Source: an uncultured Bergeyella sp. (lineage in GTDB: Bacteria > Bacteroidota > Bacteroidia > Flavobacteriales > Weeksellaceae). From it: a stretch of DNA of 8,126 nt. The stretch covers positions 1 to 8,126 of the forward strand of contig CAKAOY010000050.1 in assembly GCA_916710115.1 (NCBI GenBank). The letters run 5' to 3'. The notes below the pieces were generated by a model. The model made no database searches. It was not told the DNA's origin and saw only the letters and a list, made by a program, of their open reading frames with translations. This document shows, piece by piece, positions 6,631-8,126 of the stretch (position 1 is its first letter; every line of letters begins with the position of its first letter). A program made the position numbers and the translations under genes.

Positions 6631-8028
6631 ATGAGTATTTCACAACAGAAAAAAGGGCACCCTGGTGGGTTATATTTACTATTCTTTACAGAGATGTGGG
6701 AACGATTTTCTTATTATGGTATGAGAGCCATTTTGGTCTTGTATCTTACTAAGAAACTTACAGAGGGTGGTTTGGGAATGGATAAATCAGAAGCACTCCT
6801 CCTTTATGGATACTTTGCAGGAGCGGTATATTTCACTCCGCTCATTGGTGGTTGGTTAGCTGACAAGTTTCTTGGGAAGCGACTTTCAATCACTATTGGA
6901 GGTATTACGATGATGATAGGGCAGTTCGTTTTATTTGGTGTGAATAATCTCACAGGACTATATTTGGGACTTCTTTTACTGATTATCGGTAATGGTTTTT
7001 TCAAACCAAATATCTCTACTCTTGTCGGAGGACTATACGAGGAGGGAGATGTGAGGAGAGACGGTGCTTTTTCTATATTCTATATGGGAATTAACCTTGG
7101 TGCTTTCTTGGCTCCTATAGTCATTGGGGTGCTTACGGATAATATTTTTGCAACAACAAATGCAGATGGAACTATCGCCTATGGATACAAATATGGATTC
7201 CTTTCTGCAGGTATAGGTATGCTTTTGGGACAAGTTTTATTTAATTCCTTAGCTCAAAAATATCTTGGAGATTTAGGTAAAAAGCCTGTGGTAGTCGCTC
7301 ATAACGACGCGAAAACCAGTACTAACCTACAATCCACCAACCCAGAAACTGGAAAAGTATTATCTTCAAAAGAAGAATCTCAAAGAATTGCAGTAATATT
7401 TATCTTGTTCTTATTTGGGGTATTCTTCTGGGCAGGATTTGAGCAGGCAGGTTCATCATTAACACTTTATACAGACAAATTCATAGATAGGACAGTTTTC
7501 GGTTATGAAATTCCAGTAGCGATATTCCAGTCTGTGAATCCACTATTTATCGTGCTATTAGCCCCTGTATTCGGTATATTTTGGGTTTCTCCTATTGGTA
7601 GAAAACTTACAACACCTATTAAAATGGGATTAGGGATGATAATTCTCGGTATCGGATTTTGGTTTATGCTCGGTGCAGTAGCCGAAAGAGCCGCAAATGG
7701 TAACCCAGAAGATACAGCCAATAAAGCTGCATTACTATGGTTGATAATAACTTATCTCTTCCACACTGTAGGAGAACTATGTCTATCGCCTGTGGGACTA
7801 TCGGTAGTTACCAAACTTTCTCCACCAAAATTAGCTTCCATCTTAATGGCTGTATGGATGTTATCTTCTTCATTTGCAAACATCATTGGTGGAAAAATCG
7901 CCGCTCTTACAGAAACAATGGGGGCTGGAGAAATATTTACTTATATATCAGGATTTGTGATTGTTTGCGGTCTGCTACTCATCGCTCTCAATAGGCCTAT
8001 TTTGAAATTGATGCATGGTGTAAAATAG
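6631..8028 (+). CDS. POT/PTR2 family proton-coupled di/tripeptide transporter
   Basis: Inner-membrane major-facilitator symporter that imports di- and tripeptides with protons. Family signatures are intact. The ExxER motif on helix 1 is E21, E24, R25 followed by FSYYG. The helix-4 lysine is K125 in NGFFKPN. The PTR2 signature FYMGINLGAFLAP is on helix 5 (150-162). EQAGSSLTLYTD follows helix 7 (271-282), and GELCLSPVGLS is on helix 10 with E382. I count 12 membrane segments in two bundles joined by a polar linker at about 209-252. The extra HA/HB helix pair of many bacterial POT proteins appears absent, consistent with the short length of 465 residues. The ATG is set by a TAnnTTTG element upstream. 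The gene is monocistronic, with recG divergent and a strong terminator downstream. The exact substrate range cannot be read from sequence. Confidence 0.95.
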   Translation: MSISQQKKGHPGGLYLLFFTEMWERFSYYGMRAILVLYLTKKLTEGGLGMDKSEALLLYGYFAGAVYFTPLIGGWLADKFLGKRLSITIGGITMMIGQFVLFGVNNLTGLYLGLLLLIIGNGFFKPNISTLVGGLYEEGDVRRDGAFSIFYMGINLGAFLAPIVIGVLTDNIFATTNADGTIAYGYKYGFLSAGIGMLLGQVLFNSLAQKYLGDLGKKPVVVAHNDAKTSTNLQSTNPETGKVLSSKEESQRIAVIFILFLFGVFFWAGFEQAGSSLTLYTDKFIDRTVFGYEIPVAIFQSVNPLFIVLLAPVFGIFWVSPIGRKLTTPIKMGLGMIILGIGFWFMLGAVAERAANGNPEDTANKAALLWLIITYLFHTVGELCLSPVGLSVVTKLSPPKLASILMAVWMLSSSFANIIGGKIAALTETMGAGEIFTYISGFVIVCGLLLIALNRPILKLMHGVK

Positions 8029-8080
8029 AAAATAAAATTTTGTTTCATTGTTTATTATTTTTGAATTGTTGTTTATACTG

Positions 8081-8108
8081 AAAACTATCTCTTTTAGAGG
8101 TAGTTTTT
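8081..8108 (+). terminator. Rho-independent terminator after the POT transporter gene
   Basis: A 12-bp stem (8081-8092 with 8096-8107, one T-G pair) around a TTT loop is followed by a short T-run up to 8108. It begins 53 bases after the transporter stop and ends the transcription unit. The A-run on its left side would also supply T residues to a leftward transcript, so it may be bidirectional. Confidence 0.85.
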
Positions 8109-8126
8109 CTTTCACAAATTTTAATT

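Noticed and set aside
7503..7721. Leftward open frame opposite the POT gene
   Set aside because: Shadow of membrane-helix codons with proline/isoleucine-rich composition; no promoter element or start context.

Overview
The window is an AT-rich, gene-dense chromosomal stretch from a member of the Bacteroidota, most likely the class Flavobacteriia. A Weeksellaceae-type genome is a guess. Three things point this way. Every gene start inside the window has the Bacteroidota promoter element TAnnTTTG 15-30 bases or less upstream. The start codons lack Shine-Dalgarno sequences and have A/T-rich leaders instead. The protein families and their variants also fit this group. No mobile elements, CRISPR arrays, rRNA or tRNA genes were seen.

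Left part (1-2972). A 5'-truncated cysH (sulfonucleotide reductase of assimilatory sulfate reduction) runs rightward. It converges, with a 16-base gap, on a leftward gene for a TSUP (TauE/SafE) membrane transporter that carries a degenerate siroheme-synthase-like (CysG/Met8 N-terminal type) domain at its amino end. Both point to sulfur assimilation. An AraC-family regulator is transcribed divergently from the transporter across a 111-base promoter region.

Middle part (2971-6495). Two leftward housekeeping genes, recG (branched-DNA helicase) and rimO (ribosomal protein S12 methylthiotransferase), follow each other with a 76-base gap. recG has a full Bacteroidota promoter lying so close to its ATG that the transcript is predicted to be leaderless or nearly so. 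rimO has its own -7 element in the gap. A hairpin followed by a T-run on the minus strand ends this unit. The same hairpin sits just after the AraC-type gene.

Right part (6496-8126). A 135-base divergent promoter region separates recG from a rightward POT/PTR2 proton-coupled di/tripeptide transporter. That gene is followed by a strong rho-independent terminator.

Most of the window is ordinary core genome. The least routine element is the transporter with a fused, apparently degenerate siroheme-synthase-like domain beside cysH. I did not find a convincing new multi-gene system.
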